Positions 52,496-60,691 of a stretch of 64,000 nucleotides of DNA are shown piece after piece. How positions within the stretch are numbered: the stretch's first letter is position 1; each line of letters opens with the position of its first letter. The stretch comes from JAOUEA01 sp963810915 (lineage in GTDB: Bacteria > Actinomycetota > UBA4738 > HRBIN12), in NCBI GenBank assembly GCA_963810915.1, contig CAWEPH010000002.1:186001-250000 (forward strand), given 5' to 3'. Both the position numbers and the translations under genes were made by a program. Under the pieces are notes generated by a model. It saw only the letters and a program-made list of their open reading frames with translations. It did not search any database and was not told the DNA's origin.

Positions 52496-53283
52496 CCGGG
52501 CTGCTCACCAAGACGGTTCGCGATCAGCGACGCGCCCTGATCGGCTGGGGGATCGGCCTCGTGGGGGTGGCCACGATGTACGCCGCCTTCTACCCCAGCA
52601 TCGTGAAGAGCGCGTCCGCGCTCTCCGGATTCCTGGAGAACATGCCGGAGGCGTTCAAGAACCTGATCGGGGGCGACTTCACGTCGCCCGCCGGGTACCT
52701 GCGCAGCGAGACGTTCAGCACGCTCGGACCGATCCTCTTCCTCCTCTTCGCGGTGGGCGCCGGCGCGCGCGCCGTGGCGGGGGAGGAGGAGGAGGGCACG
52801 CTCGACCTCCTGCTCTCCACGCCGATCCGACGGCGGCAGGTCCTCACCGACAAGTTCCTGGCGATGGCGCTCACGACCGCCGCGCTCGCGGCCGTCCTGT
52901 GGGCGGCGCTCGCGTTGGTGGGGCCGCGCTTCGATCTGGATCTCCCGTTCGTCGACCTCGGGGCCGCGTGCCTGATGCTCTGCCTGCTGGCGCTCGCGTT
53001 CGGGTCGATCGCGCTCGCCGTCGGATGCGCCAGCGGGCACAAGGGGCTCGCCATGGGCCTCACAGGGGCCTTCGCCGCCGCCGCGTTCATCGTGAACGTG
53101 CTGGCCCCGTCGGTGAGCGCCTTGCAGCCGCTGCGTCCGCTCTCGCCGTTCCGGTGGTACCTCGAGCCGGACCCGCTGCTCACGGGGGTGCACGTCGAGA
53201 ACGTGCTCGTGCTACTCGCCGTGACCACGATCGCGCTGGCGGTCGGGTACGTGACCTTCGAGCGACGCGACCTCTCCGTATAG
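52492..53283 (+). CDS. ABC-2 type transporter permease
   Basis: 263 residues with six predicted spans: ALIGWGIGLVGVATMYAAFY, LGPILFLLFAVGAGARAVAGEEE, ALTTAALAAVLWAALALVG, LMLCLLALAFGSIALAVG, MGLTGAFAAAAFIVNVL and NVLVLLAVTTIALAVGYVTF. The E-E-E-E-G-T-L-D-L-L-L-S-T-P-I motif after span 2 is the coupling loop of ABC-2 permeases. It forms an exporter with the preceding ATPase. Cargo unknown. GTG start; an ArsR-type regulator follows 94 nt downstream on the same strand. Confidence 0.87.
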   Translation: MTGLLTKTVRDQRRALIGWGIGLVGVATMYAAFYPSIVKSASALSGFLENMPEAFKNLIGGDFTSPAGYLRSETFSTLGPILFLLFAVGAGARAVAGEEEEGTLDLLLSTPIRRRQVLTDKFLAMALTTAALAAVLWAALALVGPRFDLDLPFVDLGAACLMLCLLALAFGSIALAVGCASGHKGLAMGLTGAFAAAAFIVNVLAPSVSALQPLRPLSPFRWYLEPDPLLTGVHVENVLVLLAVTTIALAVGYVTFERRDLSV

Positions 53284-53291
53284 GAGCATGT

Positions 53292-53345
53292 ATCGACATC
53301 CGTCGATGTCTGTGCCATGCTGGAGACATCGAGAACCATCGATGT
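53292..53345 (+). promoter_or_regulatory. arsR-arsM promoter with two palindromic operator candidates
   Basis: Site 1: ATCGAC-N4-GTCGAT (53,292-53,307). Site 2: ACATCGA-N6-TCGATGT (53,326-53,345). A TCGACA-N17-CATGCT promoter (53,293-53,298 and 53,316-53,321) lies so that site 1 covers the -35 region and site 2 the start of transcription. This is the layout expected for an autorepressing ArsR protein. Confidence 0.7.
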
Positions 53346-53377
53346 ATGGAGACGGGATGGAGCCGAGGAGGCCCGAG

Positions 53378-53737
53378 ATGACGACGGTGCGCACGCTGGA
53401 TGTACGCGACGCGGCGTCCTGCTGCGTCCCGATCGCACAGGCGGGGATGTCGGAGGAGGACGCGGCCGCCACCGCGCGGCTGTTCAAGGCGCTCGCGGAT
53501 CCGCATCGGGTGCGTGTCGTGAACCTCCTCGCCGTCTCGGGAGGATCGGTCTGCATCTGCGATCTCACCGAACCACTGGGTCTGTCCCAGCCCACGGTGA
53601 GCTTCCACATGAAGAAGCTGGTCGACGCCGGCCTCCTCGACCGGGAGCAGCGCGGCGTGTGGGCCTACTACAGCCTGCGACCCGACGCCGTCCGGCGTCT
53701 GGGCGAGGTCCTGCGGTTCGAAGGAGGCACGTCATGA
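53378..53737 (+). CDS. arsR: ArsR-family arsenic-responsive repressor
   Basis: 119 residues; ATG 53378 has GAGGAGG 6 nt upstream. The winged helix is LFKALADPHRVRVVNLLAV, then CICDLTEPLGLSQPTVSFHMKKLVDAGLLDREQRGVWAYYSL. C15-C16 near the N-terminus and C59/C61 before the recognition helix resemble the Cys-Cys-plus-Cys arsenite site of Corynebacterium ArsR1, instead of the E. coli CxC-only site. Its stop overlaps the arsM start (ATGA). It should repress the operon until As(III) binds. Confidence 0.88.
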   Translation: MTTVRTLDVRDAASCCVPIAQAGMSEEDAAATARLFKALADPHRVRVVNLLAVSGGSVCICDLTEPLGLSQPTVSFHMKKLVDAGLLDREQRGVWAYYSLRPDAVRRLGEVLRFEGGTS

Positions 53738-54477
53738 GCGAGCTGCGTGAAGAGGTCCGCGAGCACTACGCTGCGGCGGCACGGTCCGTCAAGGACGGGA
53801 TGGCCGCGAACGACTGGGATCAGGACAGGAGCTGCTGCCCGCCGGAGGAAGGCCTCGGCGTGCAGCTCTACGACATCACCGAGCGCGAGCAGGTCCCAGA
53901 CGAGGCCGTGCTGGCCGCGCTCGGATGCGGGAACCCGAGCGCGGTCGCCGAGCTGCGAGAAGGCGAGACCGTCCTCGACCTCGGGTCCGGTGGCGGCATC
54001 GACGTGCTGCTCTCGGCGCGCCGGGTGGGCCCGTCGGGCAAGGTCTACGGCCTCGACATGACCGAGGAGATGCTCACGCTCGCCCGCGAGAACGCGCGGA
54101 AGGCCGGCGTCGAGAACGTCGAGTTCCTGGAGGGCTTCATCGAGGACGTGCCGCTCCCGGACGCCAGCGTCGACGTGATCATCTCCAATTGCGTGATCAA
54201 CCTGTCCTCGGACAAGCCCAAGGTGCTCGGCGAGATGCACCGCGTGCTCCGATCGGGAGGGCGACTCGGCATCAGCGACGTGGTGGCCGACGACGCGCTG
54301 TCGCCGTCCGAGCGTGCCGAGCGCGGCAACTTCGTGGGATGCATCGCCGGTGCGCTGTCCTTCGAGGAGTACGCATCCGGGCTGACCAAGGCCGGGTTCG
54401 TCGACGTCGAGATCGATCCCACGCACGAGCTGGCCGACGGGATGTTCGGGGCGATCGTGCGGGCACGCAAGCCCTGA
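53734..54477 (+). CDS. arsM: Arsenite S-adenosylmethionine methyltransferase
   Basis: 247 residues. SAM motif I VLDLGSGGGIDVLLSARRVG, VYGLDMTEEML, and the ArsM cysteines: C34/C35 in RSCCP, C153 in ISNCVINL and C203 in VGCIAGAL, the last two 50 residues apart as in characterised ArsM (C174/C224). It methylates As(III) to volatile or less toxic species. It is the only resistance gene with this arsR: no efflux pump or arsenate reductase is nearby. Confidence 0.93.
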   Translation: MSELREEVREHYAAAARSVKDGMAANDWDQDRSCCPPEEGLGVQLYDITEREQVPDEAVLAALGCGNPSAVAELREGETVLDLGSGGGIDVLLSARRVGPSGKVYGLDMTEEMLTLARENARKAGVENVEFLEGFIEDVPLPDASVDVIISNCVINLSSDKPKVLGEMHRVLRSGGRLGISDVVADDALSPSERAERGNFVGCIAGALSFEEYASGLTKAGFVDVEIDPTHELADGMFGAIVRARKP

Positions 54478-54486
54478 GGCACGACC

Positions 54487-55323
54487 TCAGCCCGCCGCTA
54501 TCAACCCCACACCCACGAGCGCCATCGCGACGCCGATGACCTGCACGCGGCTGAGGCGTTCATGCAGGACGCCGCGTGCCAGCAGGACCGTGCTCACGGG
54601 ATAGAGCGATGCGAGCACGGCGATGAGACTCAGCAAGCCGCGCTGCGCCGCCAGCACGAAGAGCAGGTTGGCACCGTTGTCGAGGACCCCCACGGCCACG
54701 AGCGTCGAGGCTTGCCGTCGGTCCATCGCGAACGACGGACGGCGCACGAGGAGCGGCACGCTCAACAGGCAGAGGGCGGCGATCCGCACCATCAGCACGG
54801 TCCACGCAGGGCTCTCGGATCCCGCGTCGTCGAGCAGGACGATGAGGAGCCCCAGCGTGAGGGCGGCGACCAGCGCGAGCGCCACCGCGCGCGGATGGAT
54901 CCGGGCGCCGCTTTCGTCGCGATGGCGCGCCGCCATGATGACGCCCGCGAGCGCGAGCACGACCCCCACCAGTTGGATGGCGGCGGGCCGTTCCCCCCGG
55001 ATCAGCCCCACCGCTACCGGCACGACCCCGGACATCGCCGCGAGCGGCGCCACCACACCCATCGGACCCAGGGCGAGGCCCGAGTAGAGCGCTGCGAGAC
55101 CGATCGTGCCGAGGAGGCCCGCGAGGAGCCCGAGCATCAGCACGTGCGTGGATGGCGCGGGTTGTCCGCTCATCGCCACGACCACGAGCGTGAAGATCAA
55201 TCCCGCCGTCTGCGAGACCGACGAGACGGTGAGGATCGAGAGCCGCCGGGTCGAGAGCCCGCCAAGGAAGTCGGCCGAGCCCCAACTGGCGGCCGCGGCC
55301 AACGCGAGCACGACGCCGAGCAT
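54487..55323 (-). CDS. EamA/DMT-superfamily transporter
   Basis: 278 residues with about ten spans in two EamA repeats: VLALAAAASWGSADFLGGLSTRR opens the first, and VVPVAVGLIRGERPAAIQLVGVVLALAGVIMAARH closes it. The second repeat ends with LASLYPVSTVLLARGVLHERLSRVQVIGVAMALVGVGLIAAG. Permease for metabolites, amino acids or drugs; substrate unknown. It starts leaderlessly after TAGCGT and converges with arsM (9 nt gap). Confidence 0.87.
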   Translation of the reverse strand: MLGVVLALAAAASWGSADFLGGLSTRRLSILTVSSVSQTAGLIFTLVVVAMSGQPAPSTHVLMLGLLAGLLGTIGLAALYSGLALGPMGVVAPLAAMSGVVPVAVGLIRGERPAAIQLVGVVLALAGVIMAARHRDESGARIHPRAVALALVAALTLGLLIVLLDDAGSESPAWTVLMVRIAALCLLSVPLLVRRPSFAMDRRQASTLVAVGVLDNGANLLFVLAAQRGLLSLIAVLASLYPVSTVLLARGVLHERLSRVQVIGVAMALVGVGLIAAG

Positions 55324-55329
55324 CGCGCA

Positions 55330-55335
55330 ACGCTA
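55330..55335 (-). promoter_or_regulatory. Candidate -10 box (TAGCGT)
   Basis: On the minus strand TAGCGT ends 6 nt before ATG 55323. It lies in the short gap after the upstream amidohydrolase stop. Confidence 0.45.
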
Positions 55336-55352
55336 GCAGCGTGCTCGTCGCC

Positions 55353-56567
55353 TCAGGCGAACGGCACGACCCGCACGCCGTCCTTCCACACCTGCTGGAT
55401 CCGGTCGCTCAGGTCGGTGAAGTCGAACGGATCGCCGTCCACGACCACGAAGTCGGCCCGCTTGCCGGGCGCGATCGTGCCGAGTTCGTCCTGCAGCCCC
55501 ATCAGCTCCGCCGCGCTCGACGTTGCGGCCACGAGCGCCTGGGTCGGCGTGAACCCATGCTCGGCCATGTGCCGCAGCTCGTTCAGGTTGGTGCCGTGGG
55601 GCGCCACCGGGCAGTCCGTGCCCATGGCCACCTTCACGCCGGCGTCGGCGGCCAGCCGGAACGCGTCGAACTCGGGTCGCCCGATCCCCTGGAGCTTCTC
55701 CCGCATGAGCGCGGGGAGGTGGGGGTCGTTCGCGAGCTCCTCGGTGGTGTCCCCGGCGGTGAGCGTCGGAACGAGCCAGGTGCCCCGCTCGACCATCATG
55801 GCGGCACCTTCCTCGTCCAGGTACGTCCCGTGGTCGATCGAGCGCACGCCAGCCCGCACCGCGCGCTTGATGCCCTCGGCGCCGTGGGCGTGCGACATCA
55901 CCCAGGTCCCGAGGTCCGCCGCCGTGCGCACGATCGCGCCGACCTCCTCCTGGGAGAAGTTCGGCTCCTTCGGATCGTCGGTAGGCGAGAAGAACCCTCC
56001 CGACGACGCGATCTTGACGACGTCGGCCCCCGCGCGGATCACCTCGCGCACCTTCCGCGTGACCCCGTCGATGCCGTCACAGACGCCCGACGGCATCCCC
56101 GGGTACACAACGCCCCATGGGCTGGCGCCCCCGCTCGGCAGCCACGGATCGTTATGCCCTCCGGTCATCGACAGCATCGTCAGGCTCACCTGCATGCGGG
56201 GGCCGGCCAACGTGCCCTCCTCGACCGCCATCCGCAGCCCGGCGTCGGCGCCCGAGGCGTCGCGCACGGTCGTGATCCCGAGCGCGAGGGTCCTCCTCAG
56301 GTTCTCGGCCACCCGGTAGAACGGCATCGTGAACGGCTCGTTCATCGTCCGCGACTCGTCGAAGTCCTCGTAGCGCATCGCCACGTGGATGTGGGTGTCG
56401 AACAGGCCCGGAAGCAGGGTCCGTCCTCCGATGTCGATCGCCTCGTCGGCGTCGAGGCCGGCGCCGACCTCGACGATCCTGCCATCTTCGAACACGACGT
56501 CGGCGTCGGTGGGAGCGGCCCCCGTCCCGTCGAAGACCCGACCCCCGCTCAGCACCACCCGCGTCAC
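55353..56567 (-). CDS. Metal-dependent amidohydrolase (imidazolonepropionase-like)
   Basis: 404 residues. LLPGLFDTHIHVAMR supplies the HxH metal ligands, GADVVKIASSGGFFS the carboxylated Lys, WVMSHAHGAEG and SIDHGTYLD further His, and VAMGTDCPVAPHG the Asp; the C-terminus GTIAPGKRADFVVVDGDP is typical. This matches the amidohydrolase subgroup acting on N-acyl amino acids or dipeptides (Xaa-Pro type). Substrate unresolved. Divergent from an acyl-CoA dehydrogenase across 63 nt. Confidence 0.88.
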   Translation of the reverse strand: MTRVVLSGGRVFDGTGAAPTDADVVFEDGRIVEVGAGLDADEAIDIGGRTLLPGLFDTHIHVAMRYEDFDESRTMNEPFTMPFYRVAENLRRTLALGITTVRDASGADAGLRMAVEEGTLAGPRMQVSLTMLSMTGGHNDPWLPSGGASPWGVVYPGMPSGVCDGIDGVTRKVREVIRAGADVVKIASSGGFFSPTDDPKEPNFSQEEVGAIVRTAADLGTWVMSHAHGAEGIKRAVRAGVRSIDHGTYLDEEGAAMMVERGTWLVPTLTAGDTTEELANDPHLPALMREKLQGIGRPEFDAFRLAADAGVKVAMGTDCPVAPHGTNLNELRHMAEHGFTPTQALVAATSSAAELMGLQDELGTIAPGKRADFVVVDGDPFDFTDLSDRIQQVWKDGVRVVPFA

Positions 56568-56630
56568 CGACTCACTCCCCTCCTATGTGGACCCCTACAC
56601 TCCGGGAGACGCTAACCCAGGAGCCGAGAC

Positions 56631-57812
56631 GTGGACATCCACCTGAACGCCGCGGACAGGGAGTTGCAGCAGAAGGCCCGCGACTTCACGCGCGAGGTGC
56701 TGATCCCGTTTGAGGACGAATGCGAGGAGCGCGACGGCCTCTCGCCCGAGAGCCACGCGGCCGCGAAGCGGGCGGTCCTCGCGTGGGGGTTCAACGGCAT
56801 CAACCACGCGGTGGCCGACGGCGGCCAGGGCTACGACCTCTTCCAGCAGATGTTGATCGAGGAGCAGTGGGGGCACGCCACGGGCGCGCTCTGGGACCTC
56901 CCGTGGCGGCCCTCCATCCCCCTGGGCCGCGGAACCGAAGCGCAGAAGGAGCGCTACCTGCGACCCGCGCTCCGCGGCGAACGGCGCGACGCCTACGCCA
57001 TCACGGAGGAAGGCGCGGGCTCGGACCCCACGATGGTCACGACACGGGCCCGTCGCGACGGCGACGAGTGGGTGATCGACGGCGAGAAGTGGCACGTCAC
57101 GGCCGGCGATGTCGCGGATTTCTTCGAGCTCCACGCGCACGTTGACGGCGACCCGGCCAAGGCCACGGTCTTCCTGGTGGACAAAGATGCGCCCGGCGTG
57201 CGGCTCGTGCGCACACCCGCGTACATGCACACGTTCGTCTTCGAGCACCCGATCTTCGCCTTCGAGGGCGTGCGCGTCGGTGACGACGCGATCCTCGGCG
57301 ACATCGGCGAGGGGTTCGAGCTCACGAAAGACTGGTTCGTGGAGGAGCGCCTGATGATCGGGGCCCGCACGATGGGGGCCTCGACGCGCGCGCTGGATCT
57401 CTCCCTCGCATTCGCGAGCGAACGGACCCAGTTCGGACGGACCCTCGTCGGGTTCCAGGCGATCGAGTTCATGCTCGCGGACATGGCCGCCGAGTTGATG
57501 GCCGCGAAGTCCATGCTGTACCGCGTCTGCTGGGAGGCCGCCCGTGGCGACGCCGCGCGCAAGCAGATCCATGCCTTGGCGAGCGCCGTCAAGCTCGTGT
57601 GCAGCGAGACCGCAGGTCGGATCGTGGACAAGGCCGTTCAGATCCACGGAGGCCGCGGCTACATGCGCGAGAACCCCGTGGAGCGACTCTGGCGCGAGCT
57701 GCGGGTCGACCGGATCTGGGAGGGAACGTCCGAGATCCAGCGCATGGTGATCGGGAACGAGCTGCGCAAGCGCGGCGCGGATCTCTACACAGGATGGCCC
57801 TCGGCGCGTTGA
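56631..57812 (+). CDS. Acyl-CoA dehydrogenase
   Basis: 393 residues. EEGAGSDPTMVTTRARRDGDEWVIDGEKWHVTAGDVADFF (FAD/substrate region), FGRTLVGFQAIEFMLADMAAEL, IVDKAVQIHGGRGYMRENPVERLWRELRVDRIWEGTSEIQRMVIG. The glutamate in IWEGTSE is at the place of the catalytic base in many family members. It oxidises an acyl-CoA at alpha-beta with electrons to ETF. GTG start after AGGAG by 7 nt; TACACT lies further upstream. Chain-length preference unknown. Confidence 0.9.
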   Translation: MDIHLNAADRELQQKARDFTREVLIPFEDECEERDGLSPESHAAAKRAVLAWGFNGINHAVADGGQGYDLFQQMLIEEQWGHATGALWDLPWRPSIPLGRGTEAQKERYLRPALRGERRDAYAITEEGAGSDPTMVTTRARRDGDEWVIDGEKWHVTAGDVADFFELHAHVDGDPAKATVFLVDKDAPGVRLVRTPAYMHTFVFEHPIFAFEGVRVGDDAILGDIGEGFELTKDWFVEERLMIGARTMGASTRALDLSLAFASERTQFGRTLVGFQAIEFMLADMAAELMAAKSMLYRVCWEAARGDAARKQIHALASAVKLVCSETAGRIVDKAVQIHGGRGYMRENPVERLWRELRVDRIWEGTSEIQRMVIGNELRKRGADLYTGWPSAR

Positions 57813-57879
57813 GTCGGCAGGGTGCGGCCGAGGGGCGTAAGGTCGAGCAAGAGACACGGACCAAGGAAGGAAGAGGGCG

Positions 57880-58062
57880 ATGTACGGTGAGCGACCGGAC
57901 TTCCCTGGCGGCAGCATGGGCGGCCCCGACCAGGAGCGCCTGATGCAGGAGGCGGAGCGCGAGCGCCTCGCCAAGGAGACCGAGGAGATCAACTCCGAGG
58001 AGGCGGCCGAGACCGGCGTGCTGCCGGAGGTCAAGCGCCCCTGGTGGAAGTTCTGGGCATGA
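57880..58062 (+). CDS. 60-residue charged small protein
   Basis: It begins MYGERPDFPGGSMGGPDQERLMQEAERE, with a long Glu/Lys-rich helix and a C-terminal aromatic patch (KRPWWKFWA), which could sit at a membrane surface. GGAAGGAAGAGG precedes the ATG. High charge and an aromatic end suggest a real small protein. No recognised family. It follows the acyl-CoA dehydrogenase by 67 nt. Confidence 0.65.
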   Translation: MYGERPDFPGGSMGGPDQERLMQEAERERLAKETEEINSEEAAETGVLPEVKRPWWKFWA

Positions 58063-58103
58063 GCTGACCGCCGGAGGTACCGCAACCGCGGCCGGGCTGC
58101 CCC

Positions 58104-58457
58104 TCAGTGCGTGTGGACGAGGTGCAGCAGCGCGCAGACGGGGTAGGAGAGGGCGATCGCCCCGAGGAGCAGCCCCACGGGAAGCGTGGCGCGCACCCGG
58201 CGGGAGCCGAAGGTGCCCAGGACGGCGGCCGCGATCGCGGCGATGCCGCATCCGAGCGCGACCGCGATGAGGTTGTCGCGCATCGGTCCGCCGTGCACCA
58301 TCTCGAACGCGTAGGACCCCATGAAGGGGCTGTGCGGCTTCCAGTGGTACATCCATAGGATCACGCTCGCGACGGCACCCACGCCACCCGCGAAGGCGGC
58401 GAGCATCCCCAGTGGGTCTCCCGGTCTACGGTAAACGTGGTAGTCACTTGTAGCCAT
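58104..58457 (-). CDS. Small membrane protein, unknown
   Basis: 117 residues from ATG 58457. Three hydrophobic spans: PLGMLAAFAGGVGAVASVILWMYHW, NLIAVALGCGIAAIAAAVLGTF and LPVGLLLGAIALSYPVCALLHL. Histidines occur at helix ends (YHWKPHS, LLHLVHTH). No family recognised. The start could also be 58466 or 58493; 58457 is favoured by the segment ATSDYHVYRRPGDP preceding the first span. Confidence 0.6.
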   Translation of the reverse strand: MATSDYHVYRRPGDPLGMLAAFAGGVGAVASVILWMYHWKPHSPFMGSYAFEMVHGGPMRDNLIAVALGCGIAAIAAAVLGTFGSRRVRATLPVGLLLGAIALSYPVCALLHLVHTH

Positions 58458-58524
58458 ACGTCGCATGGAATCACGGTCCGTTCGGCACCGCAATCCGCCG
58501 AAAGGCCCGGAATCCCGGGCGATA

Positions 58525-59211
58525 TCAGGTGCCGTCGAGGCAACCGACCACCTCGGCGGGCAGACCGGGGATCGTGAGGCCGGCCCCCCCCTTCACGAAG
58601 TCGTATCGGATCCCGCGCCAGGTGCCGGGGAGGCCGGCGTAGGCCTTGCGGGCGGGATCGCCCGCATCCCACTGGAAGCCGCTCCAGTCCGGGGAGCGGA
58701 ACCCCTGCGTGTCGTAAGGCGCCACCGCCACCACGCCCCGACCGAACCGCATCTGCTCCACGAGGAACCGGCCCTGGTAGCTCAGGTCCTGCTCGTCGTA
58801 GAGCTTGACGTACCAACGCTCGATGTCCTGCAGGTAGCCCTGCTCCGATGGTGGGGACTCGGGACCGACGAAGTACCTCATGTCCACCACCGCGGGCTTG
58901 CCCAAGGTCGGATCGATGCGGCGGATCACACCGAGGGGATCGGTGAACTTCGACGTTCCGGCTGGGGGCGTCACCCAGCCCTTCACGCAGGTCGGCGACG
59001 CAGGTCCCTTGGTTGCGGGAGGATCCGCGGGCAGCGCGGGCGGCGTCGGCGAGGCCGTCGGCGTCGACGATTCCGGTGGCGCCATCGTCGACGTGTCGGT
59101 CGGCTCCGGCGCGTTGGAGAAGACGTCCGAGCCGGCCCCGGTCCCGCCGCTGCCGTGACATGCAGAGGCGAGCGCCGCCAGCGCACCGACCACCACGATG
59201 AACCTACGCAC
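58525..59211 (-). CDS. Probable lipoprotein of unknown function
   Basis: 228 residues from GTG 59211 (VRRFIVVVGALAALASAC, lipobox Cys). A Thr/Pro/Ser-rich linker of about 50 residues follows, then a folded domain with PTCVKGWVTPPAG, GVIRRIDPTLG, RYFVGPESPPSEQGYLQDIERWYVKLYD, RFLVEQMRFGRGVVAVAPYDTQGF and LPAEVVGCLDGT; two Cys may bridge. GGAG lies 7 nt before the GTG. A longer in-frame extension to 59472 would lose the signal peptide. Divergent from the TAT phosphoesterase by 73 nt. Confidence 0.62.
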   Translation of the reverse strand: MRRFIVVVGALAALASACHGSGGTGAGSDVFSNAPEPTDTSTMAPPESSTPTASPTPPALPADPPATKGPASPTCVKGWVTPPAGTSKFTDPLGVIRRIDPTLGKPAVVDMRYFVGPESPPSEQGYLQDIERWYVKLYDEQDLSYQGRFLVEQMRFGRGVVAVAPYDTQGFRSPDWSGFQWDAGDPARKAYAGLPGTWRGIRYDFVKGGAGLTIPGLPAEVVGCLDGT

Positions 59212-59284
59212 ATCCGGCTCCGAACGTTCTTGGGGACCCGCCGAGGATACCGACCCCATCCCGACTTGATACAACTGGACGTAG

Positions 59285-60685
59285 ATGCCCGCCGTACACC
59301 CACATGACGAAGCGCGTGGCGACACGCACCCGCTGCCCATCAGCCGACGGCGGTTCCTGACGCGCTCAGCCATGGCCGTGGCCGGGGGGGTGCTCTTCTC
59401 CTGCACGGGTGGGCGCGTCGTGCCTTCGGTGAGCGACACCACCCCCGCCATCGATACGGCGACGCCCATCAAGCGCGTGATCTACCTGATGCTCGAGAAC
59501 CGGAGCTTCGACAACCTCTACGGCAAGTTCCCCGGGGTGACGGGGACGGACGTCGGCGTCTCCTACGGCAAGGAGGTTCCGCTGCGGAAGTGCCCGGACT
59601 GGCTTCCGGGCGATCTCCCGCACGACCGGGCCGCCTTCTTGAACTGCTTGAACGGTGGGAAGCTCGACGGCTTCGGCAACGGCATCTACGGCCCGGAGTG
59701 GGCGTACAGCCAGATGCAGGAGTCCCAGATCCCCAACTACTGGGAGTGGGCGCGCGAGTACGCGATCTCCGACCACTTCTTCGCGTCGGCGGCCGGACCC
59801 TCCTACCCGAACCACTTCTTCTTCGTGGCCGGCTCCTCCGGTGGGGTGATCGACAACCCCGAGAACATCGAGACCCGCGTCGACGGCGACAAGACGTTCA
59901 AGAGCTGGGGGTGCGACGCCTACGGGGAAGAGGTGTTCGTGTTCGTCAAGGACGACGACGGCAACCTGGCCAAGCACGACACCTGCTTCTCGTTCCCCAC
60001 GGTCGGCCAGCAGCTCACCGCGAAGAACATCGATTGGACCTTCTACTCCGCGGTGCCAGGACAGACCGGCTACTTCTGGAACGCCTACAACGGCATCGGG
60101 CCGATCTTCCACACGGATCAGTGGCAGCTGCACACGCGGCCGGTGGACAACCTGGTGCAGGACATCCAGGCCGACAACCTGCCGCCCGTCACATGGGCCA
60201 CCCCGCGGTTCGAGCTCTCCGATCACCCCCCGGTCAGCTCCGGGTTCACGCACAACTGGGTCACCGACGTCGTGAACGCGCTCATGAAGAGCGACATGTG
60301 GGAACACACGGCACTGTTCATCACGTGGGACGAATGGGGTGGCTTCTACGACTCCGTGATGCCGCCGGAGATCGACGACATCGGCCTGGGGCTCCGCGTG
60401 CCGTTGCTCACGATCAGCCCCTACACGCGCCGAGGCTTGATCGACGACGAGCTCGGCGAGTTCTCCACGCCGCTGCGGTTCATCAGCGACAACTGGGGCC
60501 TCGACCACCTCACGCCGCGCATCGCGAAGACCCACGACATGAGCCACATCTTCAACTTCAAGGCCAAGCCGCGGCCCCCTCAACCCTCGTCCAAGCGGGC
60601 GCCCACCTACGGATCGCCCTGGGTCTTCCCGACCGACTACCCGGGATGGCCGGCGGGCACCGTCCCGGCGGATCACCCCTTCTAG
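59285..60685 (+). CDS. TAT-exported phosphoesterase (phospholipase C/acid phosphatase family)
   Basis: 466 residues. The twin-arginine signal SRRRFLTRSAMAVAGG is followed by KRVIYLMLENRSFDNLYGKFPG, the metal-nucleophile region of the AcpA/PLC-type superfamily, SDHFFASAAGPSYPNHFFFVAGSS, FSFPTVGQQLTAKNIDWTFYSA, TALFITWDEWGGFYDSV and the C-terminal GLGLRVPLLTISPYTRRG. It should cleave phosphate esters, possibly phospholipids, outside the cell. ATG 59285 sits just after a TGATACAACT stretch. No gene follows in the same orientation; the next is convergent. Confidence 0.85.
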   Translation: MPAVHPHDEARGDTHPLPISRRRFLTRSAMAVAGGVLFSCTGGRVVPSVSDTTPAIDTATPIKRVIYLMLENRSFDNLYGKFPGVTGTDVGVSYGKEVPLRKCPDWLPGDLPHDRAAFLNCLNGGKLDGFGNGIYGPEWAYSQMQESQIPNYWEWAREYAISDHFFASAAGPSYPNHFFFVAGSSGGVIDNPENIETRVDGDKTFKSWGCDAYGEEVFVFVKDDDGNLAKHDTCFSFPTVGQQLTAKNIDWTFYSAVPGQTGYFWNAYNGIGPIFHTDQWQLHTRPVDNLVQDIQADNLPPVTWATPRFELSDHPPVSSGFTHNWVTDVVNALMKSDMWEHTALFITWDEWGGFYDSVMPPEIDDIGLGLRVPLLTISPYTRRGLIDDELGEFSTPLRFISDNWGLDHLTPRIAKTHDMSHIFNFKAKPRPPQPSSKRAPTYGSPWVFPTDYPGWPAGTVPADHPF

Positions 60686-60691
60686 CGCCGC

